Source: Candidatus Liberimonas magnetica
Lineage (GTDB): Bacteria; Elusimicrobiota; Endomicrobiia; Endomicrobiales; JAFGIL01
Direction: 5' to 3'
DNA: 64,000 nt
Assembly (NCBI GenBank): GCA_020523885.1
Contig: JAJAPY010000005.1
Location: 99,536 to 163,535, forward strand
Positions within the stretch are counted from its first letter, which is position 1. Each line of letters starts with the position of its first letter. The position numbers and the translations under genes were made by a program. Positions 43,171-50,938 of the stretch are shown here, piece by piece. The notes beneath the pieces are model-generated. The model did no database searches, was not told where the DNA came from, and worked only from the letters and a program-made list of their open reading frames with translations.

Positions 43171-45140
43171 ATTTTAGAATTGATAAATTACGAATTGATT
43201 TTAAAAAATCTACCGAAGAAATTATTTTTAATAGATTGAATTTCTTTTATGGTTCAATGGGAGCAGGCAAATCTACTATAGCAAGATTAATTGATTATTG
43301 TCTTGGTGGAAACTTAGAAGAAACACCTGCACTGCAATCCGAGTTTGTTTCAATAACCTTAGAAGCAATTGTTGGCGACTACATTGTGTCCTTAACTCGT
43401 GACAAGAATAATAATAATATTAAGGTACTTTGGGGGCAAGGTTTAAGAAAAAGTAATAGTTTAAATATACCTGCCAGAGATAAAAATGGAGAATTAATCC
43501 CAGATACAGGAGTTGAGGCTATATCTGATTTCATCTTTTATCTAAATGGAATTCAGCCCCCGAAAGTTAGAAAAAGTAAAGTAAGAGAAGATTCTGAGTT
43601 AATCCCATTAAGTTTGCGTGATGTATTTTGGTATTGCTATTTGGATCAAGATGAAATTGACAGTTCGTTCTTTAATCTAGAGTTAGACGCTGATCCATTT
43701 AGACGTCAAAAAAGCAAGGATGTTATAAGGTATCTGATTGGATTTCATCAGGATAAGGTTGCTTCTTTGGAAATGCAAGTTGAGAATTTACGACAAAGAA
43801 AAGAGAGTATTTTGCAAGGCGCAGAGGCTTTGTACGGTGCGCTAAAAAAAATTGGTATGAATTCAGAAAGAGATATAGAAGCAGAAGAAGAAGAATATAA
43901 AAAAGAATTGAATGAGATTGCGACAACTAAAGATTCTGTCCGAAATATTCCAGACACTAAATTACGGCATTCAACAGAGGAGTATAGGGAAAATGCACGT
44001 GTATTAAATAATCAGATTGTCCAGTCCGAAGAAGCATTAAGTGAAATCAATAAAATGATTGAAAATCATGAGCAGTTGAAAAACGAGCTTATAATGCTGG
44101 CTATAAAAGCTGATCGAGTGATGGCTGCAAGGGTAGTTCTCTCTGCTGCAGATTTTATTAATTGTCCTAGATGTGCATCAGAATTGCCGCGAAGAGAGGA
44201 GGGTAATTGTAAGGTTTGTGGTCAAAAAGAAAGTGATATAGCAGAAAGTGATAGAGAAGATATAAAGATACAAAAAGCTGACCTGAAAATGAGGGTAAAC
44301 GAGATTGAGGAAATCTTAGAGAAGCATGTGGAAAAACGTGTAATGTTAGAAAAAGAAATAGCAGATTCTAGGCAAAAAAAGGAAGAGCTAGATTATAGGT
44401 TGTCTAAGGCTTTAAAGCATTATGATTCCATTGTGATGTCAAATTTAATATCACTAGAAGCTCGTTCTGCAAAGATTGAAGAATACCTAAGAAGTTTATT
44501 AAAAAACAAAGCATTAATAAAGCAATATGAAGAAATGTATGAAAATTCAGGTAAGATAGCAGAAAAAGAAAAAACATTGAGACGCGAATTGTTAGAAGAG
44601 AGAAAACGTGCGGAAAGAGATACTAGCAATTTAAAAAATCTCGAGGACTTATTTCTAGACTGTTTGATTAGAGCAAAGCTTCCTGGTATTAAAGAAGAAG
44701 ATATGGTTACAATACCAACGAATAATTTGTATCCATCGGTTCACAGCAAAGGCATGGAGAACATTGCTGTCACTAATTTTTCTAATTATGGAAGTGGAGG
44801 AAAGAAAACGTTGTTTAAAGCATGCTTCGCGTTAGCTATACATAGGCTTTCTGTCAAAACGGGCAATATTATTCCCAATCTATTAATAATCGATACACCT
44901 ATGAAAAATATTAGTGAGCGAGAAAATAGAGTGCAATTTGAAGGGTTTTATAATTTATTGTATGATTTGGCGTCCAGTGAATTGCAAAATACACAGTTTA
45001 TAATAATTGACAAAGAATTCTTCCCTCCGAAGCAAGAGTTTCAAGATATTTTTGTGAGACATATGAAGCCAAACGAAAAACATACGAAACCAGGAGAAAA
45101 TAGAACCCCCCCATTGATACCATATTATAATGGACATTGA
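43167..45140 (+). CDS. lmuB: Lamassu LmuB-like SMC/Rad50-type ABC ATPase with zinc hook
   Basis: 657 aa. Walker A 'GSMGAGKST' (29-37). A long coiled coil on each side of a Rad50-like zinc hook (CPRC ~332-335 and CKVC ~347-350). Signature 'NYGSGGKKT' (~540) and Walker B 'NLLIIDTPMKN' (~571-581). The residue after the Walker B Asp is Thr, not the catalytic Glu of Rad50/SMC; DxP variants are common in ABC-three-component ATPases. Such subunits sense DNA ends or topology and hold the nuclease in check. The start codon lies within the lmuC stop. Confidence 0.85.
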   Translation: MNFRIDKLRIDFKKSTEEIIFNRLNFFYGSMGAGKSTIARLIDYCLGGNLEETPALQSEFVSITLEAIVGDYIVSLTRDKNNNNIKVLWGQGLRKSNSLNIPARDKNGELIPDTGVEAISDFIFYLNGIQPPKVRKSKVREDSELIPLSLRDVFWYCYLDQDEIDSSFFNLELDADPFRRQKSKDVIRYLIGFHQDKVASLEMQVENLRQRKESILQGAEALYGALKKIGMNSERDIEAEEEEYKKELNEIATTKDSVRNIPDTKLRHSTEEYRENARVLNNQIVQSEEALSEINKMIENHEQLKNELIMLAIKADRVMAARVVLSAADFINCPRCASELPRREEGNCKVCGQKESDIAESDREDIKIQKADLKMRVNEIEEILEKHVEKRVMLEKEIADSRQKKEELDYRLSKALKHYDSIVMSNLISLEARSAKIEEYLRSLLKNKALIKQYEEMYENSGKIAEKEKTLRRELLEERKRAERDTSNLKNLEDLFLDCLIRAKLPGIKEEDMVTIPTNNLYPSVHSKGMENIAVTNFSNYGSGGKKTLFKACFALAIHRLSVKTGNIIPNLLIIDTPMKNISERENRVQFEGFYNLLYDLASSELQNTQFIIIDKEFFPPKQEFQDIFVRHMKPNEKHTKPGENRTPPLIPYYNGH

Positions 45141-45291
45141 TAATCTTTGTTGTAATGGAATAATAGGAGACATGGTAAAATTGACATTATAAAGTAAGAA
45201 TTCTGGGCATTGTGTCATAAAGAATATTTTCGAAAATATTATATACAATTTACTTAAACTCAAAAATATATCTGGATAAAGGAAATGGAAT

Positions 45292-45579
45292 ATGTCAAAG
45301 GATAATGAAATTATGGATTTCTTACATAAAAATGTTTTTGATCCGATTCTAGATTCTCCAAATGCATCAAATAGTTTAAAACAAGGTGTTCGTTTAACTA
45401 TTATGAGAATGAATGAAAGGGATACTAAAGGCAAAATACTTTACTATTGGTCAGCAATTGTAGGTACAGAGAGGAGTACTGAATTTGCTCGAAGTATGCG
45501 AAATGAAGGTTTTACACGTTTTGAAGAAGTTATTGATGAATTCCGAGATAGGTTTAATGATGAATGGCTAGCATCATAG
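45292..45579 (+). CDS. Small protein of unknown function
   Basis: 95 aa, SD AAGGAAATGG. Acidic, helical, no TM: 'DFLHKNVFDPILDSPNASNS', 'GVRLTIMRMNERDTKGKILY', and a C-terminal 'FEEVIDEFRDRFNDEWL'. Not recognised. It is 150 bp after lmuB, in the same direction and with the same AT-rich composition, so it may be an accessory of the island. The coherent helical pattern and SD make it a likely real gene. The following 230 bp up to tRNA-Ser hold only a tRNA promoter. Confidence 0.6.
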   Translation: MSKDNEIMDFLHKNVFDPILDSPNASNSLKQGVRLTIMRMNERDTKGKILYYWSAIVGTERSTEFARSMRNEGFTRFEEVIDEFRDRFNDEWLAS

Positions 45580-45732
45580 GAATTCCAACTAAGCATCAAG
45601 AATCAAGAGAAGGAAAGGGTCAATAGACATATAGAATAGTGCCAAGCCCTCCTTTGCGTTCTGGTGTCAGATTAGGCATGCTGCTATATATATGTTAAGT
45701 AGCAGAAAACAACAGCCACAAAAACAGCCACA

Positions 45733-45761
45733 TTGGAAATATGCGGAGAAAATGCTATAAT
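45733..45761 (+). promoter_or_regulatory. Promoter of tRNA-Ser
   Basis: TTGGAA (45733-45738), 17-bp spacer, TATAAT (45756-45761), about 49 bp before the tRNA 5' end. Confidence 0.5.
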
Positions 45762-45809
45762 GGTGCAGGAACACAAATCAATTGTAAAATCAAATTGTTA
45801 TTTGTAGAT

Positions 45810-45897
45810 GGAAGGATGGCCGAGTGGTTGATGGCGCTGGTCTTGAAAACCAGTGTATCCTTTTAGGGTACCGGGGGTTCAAATCCCTCTCCTTCCG
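45810..45897 (+). tRNA. tRNA-Ser(UGA)
   Basis: 88 nt. Acceptor GGAAGGA/TCCTTCC, anticodon stem CTGGT/ACCAG with loop CTTGAAA (anticodon TGA), a long variable arm (GTATCC...GGGTAC) as in class II tRNAs, T-arm GGGGGTTCAAATCCC, discriminator G. CCA is not encoded. The last bases are duplicated downstream (see 45880-46083). Confidence 0.95.
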
Positions 45898-46083
45898 TTT
45901 TCTTTTGGGAGAGCAAGCCAACTGCTTGGTTTGCGTGGGGATTTGAAAGACGGAGACATGTCTGAGTTTCCCGAAGGGAAGGCGAAGACGGCGAGTCGGG
46001 GTCGCAAAAAATTCCCGTCAGGGAATTTATTTGTGACCAAATCCCTCTCCTTCCGTTTTCTTATTTGATAGGGGGATTTGAAA
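45880..46083. repeat. tRNA-Ser tail duplication with GC-rich insert
   Basis: A 25-nt exact direct repeat (45880-45904 and 46038-46062, containing AAATCCCTCTCCTTCCG) places a second copy of the tRNA-Ser 3' end 158 bp downstream. Each copy is followed by GGGGATTTGAAA (45937, 46072), whose first part is the complement of CAAATCCC, so a long hairpin can form. The insert contains TTCCCGAAGGGAA, AGACATGTCT and GAATTTATT-adjacent stems. A frame across it overlaps the tRNA and is not taken as a gene. Confidence 0.75.
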
Positions 46084-46219
46084 AAATACCGAACGAGTTT
46101 TCAACGGGGAAGTGCTGCTGCAGTTAAAATTCTTATAAGAAGCGGCCTCTCCTTACGCTTTTTATTTATAATACATTTGGAGGAATTCCATTGAATAGTT
46201 GTAAATGCAGCGTTAACCC

Positions 46220-46272
46220 TTGACAAAAGATATATAATTCATTATAATGAACATACGTTCAGTATAATGAAC
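46220..46272 (+). promoter_or_regulatory. Promoter with tandem palindromic operators for the MNT gene
   Basis: TTGACA (46220-46225), 17 bp, TATAAT (46243-46248). Two near-identical palindromes, TTCATTATAATGAAC (46238-46252) and TTCAGTATAATGAAC (46258-46272), are spaced exactly 20 bp apart; the first covers the -10. Two helical turns on one face fits cooperative autorepression by the winged-helix MNT protein that follows. Confidence 0.8.
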
Positions 46273-46284
46273 AGTGGGGCTGAT

Positions 46285-46818
46285 ATGAAAAGTGTATTTG
46301 TGCTTACAAATACGCAGAAGGTGTTAGATTGCTTAACAAAGCATCCGGGTGAGCAATTCCTTGCAAATGATATTCAAAATGAATTGAAAATCAGTAAGGG
46401 CGGGGTAAACCAGTCCTTGCGGGAATTGGCAAATGAGGATTTAATAAATAGAGATAAGAAGGGCAAGGTTTATCTATATTCTTTAAATCATTCTAATGCT
46501 ATAGTAAAACAATTCAAAATATTGAAAAATATAGAATTAATATACGCTTTAGTGAATAAACTAAAAGACAAAAGTGAAAAAATCATTTTGTTTGGAAGTA
46601 CATCAAGGGGAGAGGATTCCTCACAAAGCGACATTGACTTATTTATTTTAACAAAAGTTTCTGATGAAGTTTACAAGATATTTAATAAATATAAAACTAA
46701 AAGAAAAATTCAATTAATAGTCAGAAATACTGTTGAATACATGAAGATGGAAGATAAGGAAAAAGTATTTTTTGAAGAAATAAACAGAGGTGTCGTAATC
46801 TGGGAGAAGAAAGAATGA
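46285..46818 (+). CDS. Winged-helix-MNT nucleotidyltransferase (antitoxin-like)
   Basis: 177 aa from ATG 46285 (SD-like GTGGGG). An earlier ATG at 46267 falls inside the second operator and is less likely. Residues ~5-70 are a winged helix ('LANDIQNELKISKGGVNQSL'). Residues ~90-175 are a MNT-type nucleotidyltransferase with 'LFGSTSRGEDSSQSDIDLFI' (GS-x10-DxD). In MNT/HEPN systems the transferase AMPylates and silences the HEPN RNase. Its partner just downstream is disrupted. Confidence 0.82.
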   Translation: MKSVFVLTNTQKVLDCLTKHPGEQFLANDIQNELKISKGGVNQSLRELANEDLINRDKKGKVYLYSLNHSNAIVKQFKILKNIELIYALVNKLKDKSEKIILFGSTSRGEDSSQSDIDLFILTKVSDEVYKIFNKYKTKRKIQLIVRNTVEYMKMEDKEKVFFEEINRGVVIWEKKE

Positions 46819-47248
46819 ACCAGGAATTTTAAGACTGTTTGAAGAGGAATAAGATCCAGGATTTTTCAAGAGGAAAGGCGCTTGTAGAAAAGGAATTAAA
46901 GACGCAAAACAGGATTTTAACTCTGCCAAGGAAAGTTTTGAAAATAAAAATTATAAATGGGCTACTGTTCAATCATATTATTCAATGTTTCATTGTGCAA
47001 GGGCATTATTGTATATTGAGAATTTTAGAGAAAAAAGTCATTTCTGTTTAATTATAGCGATCAGGGCTTTGTATGTTGATAAAAAATTACTTCCGCACAG
47101 CCTAATCGAAAGTCTGCAAAAAGCGAAGATATTAAGAGAAAATGCCGATTATTATGATGATTGGTCGGAGAAAGCTGCAGAATCTTTGTTAAAATCAGCT
47201 GAGCAATTTATAGAAATAAGTAATAAACTGATTTCACAAAAGCAATAA
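46815..47248 (+). pseudogene. HEPN-domain protein, disrupted by a stop and a frameshift
   Basis: ATG 46815 overlaps the MNT stop (ATGA), but codon 6 is TAA ('MNQEF*DCLKRNKIQDFSRG'). The frame then continues to ~46900 and shifts; the +2 frame carries the rest of the HEPN domain ('DFNSAKESFENKNYKWATVQ', 'SYYSMFHCARALLYIENFRE', '...LIESLQKAKILRENADYY'). Joined, the pieces give a normal ~140-residue HEPN protein. Two lesions indicate a real pseudogene unless there is sequencing error. No RX4H toxin motif was seen in the intact part. Confidence 0.75.
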
Positions 47249-47348
47249 CATATTTTATTATTCAAAATCCTCTCTCCTTACGTACTTCGACTCACAGTTC
47301 GACAAGCTCACTGTTCGCTCACTAAAAGTTTTCTTTTTACAGGAATTT

Positions 47349-47987
47349 ATGAATAAACTAAAATTAATTGAAAAAGAAGTTAGGGATAGGCTGTCAAGAA
47401 TCCATGGCAGCCATGATTGGGAACATACTAAAAGAGTTTATAACATGGCATTGCATATAGGTAAAAAGGAGAAAGCGGATATTTTAATAATCAAACTTGC
47501 TGCCTTGCTTCATGACATAGCAAGAGACGAACAAGACAGGTCAAACGGGAAAATCTGCCATGCTAAAAAAGGGGCGGAGATAGCCCAAAAGATCCTAATA
47601 AAATATAAATTCAGCAAAGGTTTAATAGATCAAGTCCTTCATTGTATACAAGCTCACAGGTTTAGAGAAAAAACAAAACCGGATTCTTTAGAGGCAAAGG
47701 TATTGTTCGATTCCGATAAATTAGATTCTATCGGTGCGGTAGGTATAGCAAGAGCGTACCACTTTGCAGGAAGCCTGGGAGCAAAACTTCATAACAAGGA
47801 TGTTGATATAGCTAAAACCAAATCATATTCAACGGATGATACCGGCTACAGGGAATATCTGGTAAAATTGAAATATATAAAAAATATAGTTTATACGAAT
47901 GAAGGCAAAAGAATCGCAAGAGAAAGGCATAAGTTTATGGAAAGTTATTTTAACAGGCTTAATAAAGAGGTGGAAGGCAAACTTTAA
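47349..47987 (+). CDS. HD-domain phosphohydrolase
   Basis: 212 aa. HD superfamily metal ligands: His in 'HDWEHTKRVYNMAL', the HD doublet in 'AALLHDIARDE', further His in 'HAKKGAEIA' and 'HCIQAHRF', and Asp in 'LFDSDKLDSIGAVGIARA'. This matches the YedJ/uncharacterised HD hydrolase group, likely acting on a nucleotide or phosphate ester; substrate unknown. A GTTCGACAAGCTCACTG-type repeat word lies in the upstream gap. It is followed by a shared terminator facing cspA. Confidence 0.82.
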   Translation: MNKLKLIEKEVRDRLSRIHGSHDWEHTKRVYNMALHIGKKEKADILIIKLAALLHDIARDEQDRSNGKICHAKKGAEIAQKILIKYKFSKGLIDQVLHCIQAHRFREKTKPDSLEAKVLFDSDKLDSIGAVGIARAYHFAGSLGAKLHNKDVDIAKTKSYSTDDTGYREYLVKLKYIKNIVYTNEGKRIARERHKFMESYFNRLNKEVEGKL

Positions 47988-48088
47988 ATATGGGGCAGTT
48001 GCTTTCTTGATTACAGTGAGTAACAGTTTATGATTCCAGTGATACTTCGAAAGGCATTAATGCACTGGATTTTTGACAGGAACTAAAC

Positions 48089-48128
48089 AAAAACCCCGAT
48101 CAGAAAATGAATCCTGGTCGGGGTTTTT
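48089..48128. terminator. Bidirectional terminator between HD and cold-shock genes
   Basis: CCCCGATCAG/CTGGTCGGGG stem (48094-48103, 48114-48123), flanked by A5 on the left and T5 on the right, serves the convergent genes on either side. Confidence 0.85.
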
Positions 48129-48145
48129 AGACTAACAAAGGTTGG

Positions 48146-48349
48146 TTATACTTTTCTTATATTAGCAGCTTTGGGCCCTTTATCTGATTCTACAATGTCA
48201 AATTCCACATTGTCGCCTTCAGCCAAAGATTTGAAACCCTCAGCCTTGACTTCAGAAAAATGTGCAAACACGTCCTTACTACCATCGTCGCAAGAAATAA
48301 AACCATAACCCTTCTTGTCATTGAACCATTTTACTTTGCCTTTTGCCAT
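48146..48349 (-). CDS. cspA: Cold-shock domain protein
   Basis: 67 aa from ATG 48349 (minus strand), chosen because AGGTGAG precedes it and the product begins [10 protein letters not shown] as in all Csp proteins; a longer frame to 48409 is not needed. RNP1 'KGYGFI' and RNP2 'VFAHF' are both present. It is a single-stranded nucleic acid chaperone, often induced on cold or growth transitions. It is transcribed from a strong promoter with a ~100-nt leader. Confidence 0.95.
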   Translation of the reverse strand: MAKGKVKWFNDKKGYGFISCDDGSKDVFAHFSEVKAEGFKSLAEGDNVEFDIVESDKGPKAANIRKV

Positions 48350-48458
48350 TAAAAACTCACCTGCCTTCTTACTACCCGGGAAAACCCAAAGGTATTTACT
48401 GAATTGCAAATCCCATCAAAAGCAGAATTAAAATGCAATTGGACCGGCAATTAGAAGT

Positions 48459-48487
48459 ATTATAGGTAAAATTAATTATTTTGTCAA
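48459..48487 (-). promoter_or_regulatory. Promoter of the cold-shock gene
   Basis: On the minus strand TTGACA (48487-48482), 17-bp spacer, TATAAT (48464-48459): full consensus. The start site would be near 48452, giving a leader of about 100 nt, typical for csp mRNAs. Confidence 0.8.
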
Positions 48488-48590
48488 ATATAGTTTAAAA
48501 AAAATTCTTTAAAAAAAACGAATAATTCTGGAAAAAATAAAATAAATATGATAAATTATAAGTGATAATTCTATTAAACTGGAGCCGAAA

Positions 48591-49016
48591 ATGATAGAAA
48601 ATAAAAGAAAATATGAAAGGCATAACTTAGAAATCCCTATAAAGATTCAATTAGGCGATATTGTTTTTGACAAAACAGAATATTTAAATGATATCAGCAT
48701 GAGCGGGTTGTCTTTTAAATCCAAATCCCCTATTGATAAGGAAACAATAATTTATATAAAAATACCTCTTCTAAAGCCGGTCTTTGAAGCAAAGGGAAAA
48801 GTGGTATGGTGCAAAAAAGCAGAAGGATATTATAATGTAGGCATAAAGTTCATAGAAATAGCGGATTCTTTCAAGCTCAGGATGGTTGAGCAGATATGCC
48901 ATATAGAAAAGTATAAAAAGGAAATATGCAAGAATGAAAACAGACAGGTAACCGGAGAAGAAGCAGCTCTTGAGTGGATAAGAAAGTATGCCAAATCCTT
49001 TCCGCATTATAAATAA
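48591..49016 (+). CDS. PilZ-domain c-di-GMP-binding protein
   Basis: 141 aa, SD GGAG. PilZ motifs are present: 'RKYERHNLEIPI' (RxxxR) and 'NDISMSGLSF' (DxSxxG), followed by the beta barrel ('GKVVWCKKAEGYYNVGIKFI'). A ~35-residue C-terminal helical tail is extra. It is a stand-alone cyclic di-GMP receptor, probably affecting surface or motility functions; no GGDEF/EAL gene is in the window. A strong terminator follows. Confidence 0.88.
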   Translation: MIENKRKYERHNLEIPIKIQLGDIVFDKTEYLNDISMSGLSFKSKSPIDKETIIYIKIPLLKPVFEAKGKVVWCKKAEGYYNVGIKFIEIADSFKLRMVEQICHIEKYKKEICKNENRQVTGEEAALEWIRKYAKSFPHYK

Positions 49017-49050
49017 AAATAAATTTTAATATTTATATAAGATATATATT

Positions 49051-49096
49051 AAATACCCTTTTTAGCATCAGAATAATAAAAAGGGTATTTCTATTT
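49051..49096 (+). terminator. Rho-independent terminator after the PilZ gene
   Basis: A perfect 13-bp stem: AAATACCCTTTTT (49051-49063) with AAAAAGGGTATTT (49078-49090), followed by CTATTT. Confidence 0.75.
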
Positions 49097-49163
49097 AAAA
49101 GTATTTGAAAATACAATGAATTTGTGGTCATAAAAAAAATCAGTAAAATTAGTATAAAAAACT

Positions 49164-49192
49164 TTGATTTTTTTTGTTAAATAAGGTATAAT
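49164..49192 (+). promoter_or_regulatory. Promoter of the lytic transglycosylase gene
   Basis: TTGATT (49164-49169), 17 bp, TATAAT (49187-49192). The start site is near 49199, giving a leader of ~145 nt. Confidence 0.65.
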
Positions 49193-49198
49193 TTATAT

Positions 49199-49342
49199 CG
49201 AAAACGAAGTTCCATGGCATTACACTTCATGCTGAGGTTTTTGCAAAGGGAGACGGCCATAGCATATTATCTTCGCATTCATTTACTGGCTTGTGCCCGG
49301 AATAATCTGCGAAGACGGATAAATTGTTAAAGGGGGCTTTAT
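49199..49342 (+). ncRNA. Possible structured mRNA leader (class unknown)
   Basis: The leader contains CTTCGCA/TGCGAAG (perfect 7-bp stem, 49272-49278 with 49308-49314), ATGGC/GCCAT (about 49213 and 49256) and a conserved-looking GCAAAGGGAGACGGCC (49244). It is more GC-rich than the surrounding AT-rich spacer. GCAAAG faintly recalls c-di-GMP-I riboswitches, but the GGCAAACC segment is missing. Called only as a candidate cis-regulatory RNA. Confidence 0.35.
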
Positions 49343-50755
49343 ATGTTAAACTATGAATATTTAATCGCATTACTCCGAAATTACTTAAAAAACAGCTGGG
49401 TTAAAAGGTCTTTCATCCTTTTAGCCGGAATGAGCTTAACTGTCGGGATATATTCCGATATCGGCAATAACAAAATGTCAGCTATGACTAACGAGTTTTT
49501 TGAAAAAGCGGCACAGCAGAAGGACAAGAATAACGTTCAAAAAACATTACGCAAAGCAGAGAGGCTGTTTGAAAAGGCCGTGAGAAGTTATAACGGCGGT
49601 AACAGGCAGAAAGCCAATGAATATTATTGCAGGGCATTAGCTTCTCTTGCTCAGATTGACTTGGACCTTGTGATGCAGCATTCCTTGAACGAAGATTACC
49701 AGAACATTTTTAGTAAATTAAACAAATCGCTTAATACTCCCGAAGCGGCTCCAATTGAATCCCAGGGTGTAAAAAACTATACAATACCTATAGATAAAGA
49801 TAATGAACTTGTAAAAAAGTATATGGAAATCTATTCTACAGGTGAAGGCAAAGAAAGGGTAAGAAAAGCTCTTGAGAGATCCGGAAAATACAGGGAAATG
49901 ATACTTTCAGTGCTTCATGAATACAACCTTCCGGAAGAACTCCAGTATTTACCGATAGTTGAAAGCCTTTTTAATAACAATACATTATCAAGTGCCGGCG
50001 CTCTTGGGATTTGGCAAATAATGCCAAAAAGAGCAAGGGCCTTAAATTTAAAAGTGAACTATTGGGTAGATGAAAGAAAAGACCCTGAAAAAGCCACGCG
50101 TGCGGCAGCTCAATACCTGAAAGACCTCTATTTAATGTTCGATGATTGGCACCTTGCGCTCCAGGCCTATAACAGAGGAGAGTTCGGCCTGTCCAGGGAC
50201 CTGGCTTATGCCAAAGCAACGAATATTTACCAGGTTAGCGACAGAAAAGCCGTACCGAAAGAAACAGAAAATTTTGTTCCTCAGTTTATGGTAGCCGCTT
50301 TTATAGGGGACAACTACAAGGAATACGGTTTTGGGGATATGGAGTTCGAAAAACCAATGGTCTATGATGAAGTTATAGTAAACAATGTCATAGATTTAAA
50401 GATCGTCGCACAATGTACCAGCACTACGCTTGAAAAAATAAAGGAGCTGAACCCGTCTTTGATGGCCTGGTGTACTCCGCATAACTATGACAATTTTAAA
50501 TTAAAGCTTCCTGCCGGGACCAGAGATGAGTTTGTGGAAAAGATCGCAAAGGTAACAGACCTAAACCCTTCAGGCGGGTTTGTCAAGTATAAGGTCCAGA
50601 AAGGCGATTGTTTAAGCAAGATAGCAAAGAGGTTTTTTACTTCTATAAGCATATTAAAAACTGATAATAATATTAGAAAAGAAACAAAACTGCGCGAGAA
50701 TCAGGTCCTGGTTGTCAGGCCGGGCAAGAAGTTTTTTGAAAAAAAGAATACCTAG
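49343..50755 (+). CDS. MltD-like membrane-bound lytic transglycosylase with LysM
   Basis: 470 aa, SD AAAGGGGG. Cytoplasmic ~18 residues, an N-terminal TM/signal (~20-38), a helical region, then an SLT domain (~185-310): catalytic Glu in 'LQYLPIVESLFNN', then 'SAGALGIWQIMP' and 'LALQAYNRGEFG'. The C-terminal LysM (~410-460, 'VKYKVQKGDCLSKIAKRFF') binds peptidoglycan; MltD often has two LysM, and 'NNVIDLKIVAQCTSTTLEKI' (~350) looks like a degenerate first one. It cleaves peptidoglycan with 1,6-anhydro product formation. Confidence 0.9.
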   Translation: MLNYEYLIALLRNYLKNSWVKRSFILLAGMSLTVGIYSDIGNNKMSAMTNEFFEKAAQQKDKNNVQKTLRKAERLFEKAVRSYNGGNRQKANEYYCRALASLAQIDLDLVMQHSLNEDYQNIFSKLNKSLNTPEAAPIESQGVKNYTIPIDKDNELVKKYMEIYSTGEGKERVRKALERSGKYREMILSVLHEYNLPEELQYLPIVESLFNNNTLSSAGALGIWQIMPKRARALNLKVNYWVDERKDPEKATRAAAQYLKDLYLMFDDWHLALQAYNRGEFGLSRDLAYAKATNIYQVSDRKAVPKETENFVPQFMVAAFIGDNYKEYGFGDMEFEKPMVYDEVIVNNVIDLKIVAQCTSTTLEKIKELNPSLMAWCTPHNYDNFKLKLPAGTRDEFVEKIAKVTDLNPSGGFVKYKVQKGDCLSKIAKRFFTSISILKTDNNIRKETKLRENQVLVVRPGKKFFEKKNT

Positions 50756-50839
50756 TATAGAATTTAAAGATTCTGTATTTATGGTTCGACTTCGCTTACT
50801 ATACTGAGCCTGTTGAAGCATTACACAGGTTTTAACTAA

Positions 50840-50885
50840 GATTACACAGATTACGTTGTCACCTGTATTTTTAATCTGTGTAATC
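50840..50885. repeat. GATTACACAGATTA hairpin
   Basis: GATTACACAGATTA (50840-50853) and its exact complement TAATCTGTGTAATC (50872-50885). The same 14-mer recurs at 62332-62345. It lies between the transglycosylase and dehydrogenase genes. Confidence 0.75.
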
Positions 50886-50938
50886 ATTTTTTTAATTTAT
50901 GAATGCAAAAAGTTTTTGAAGGGATTAACCTGTAAAAA

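Noticed and set aside
45853-46068. 71-codon frame starting within tRNA-Ser
   Set aside because: It overlaps the tRNA and the duplicated tail element; the protein is a translation of structured repeat DNA.
49199-49342. c-di-GMP-I riboswitch before the transglycosylase
   Set aside because: GCAAAG is present but the GGCAAACC and tetraloop-receptor parts are missing; kept only as a structured leader of unknown class.
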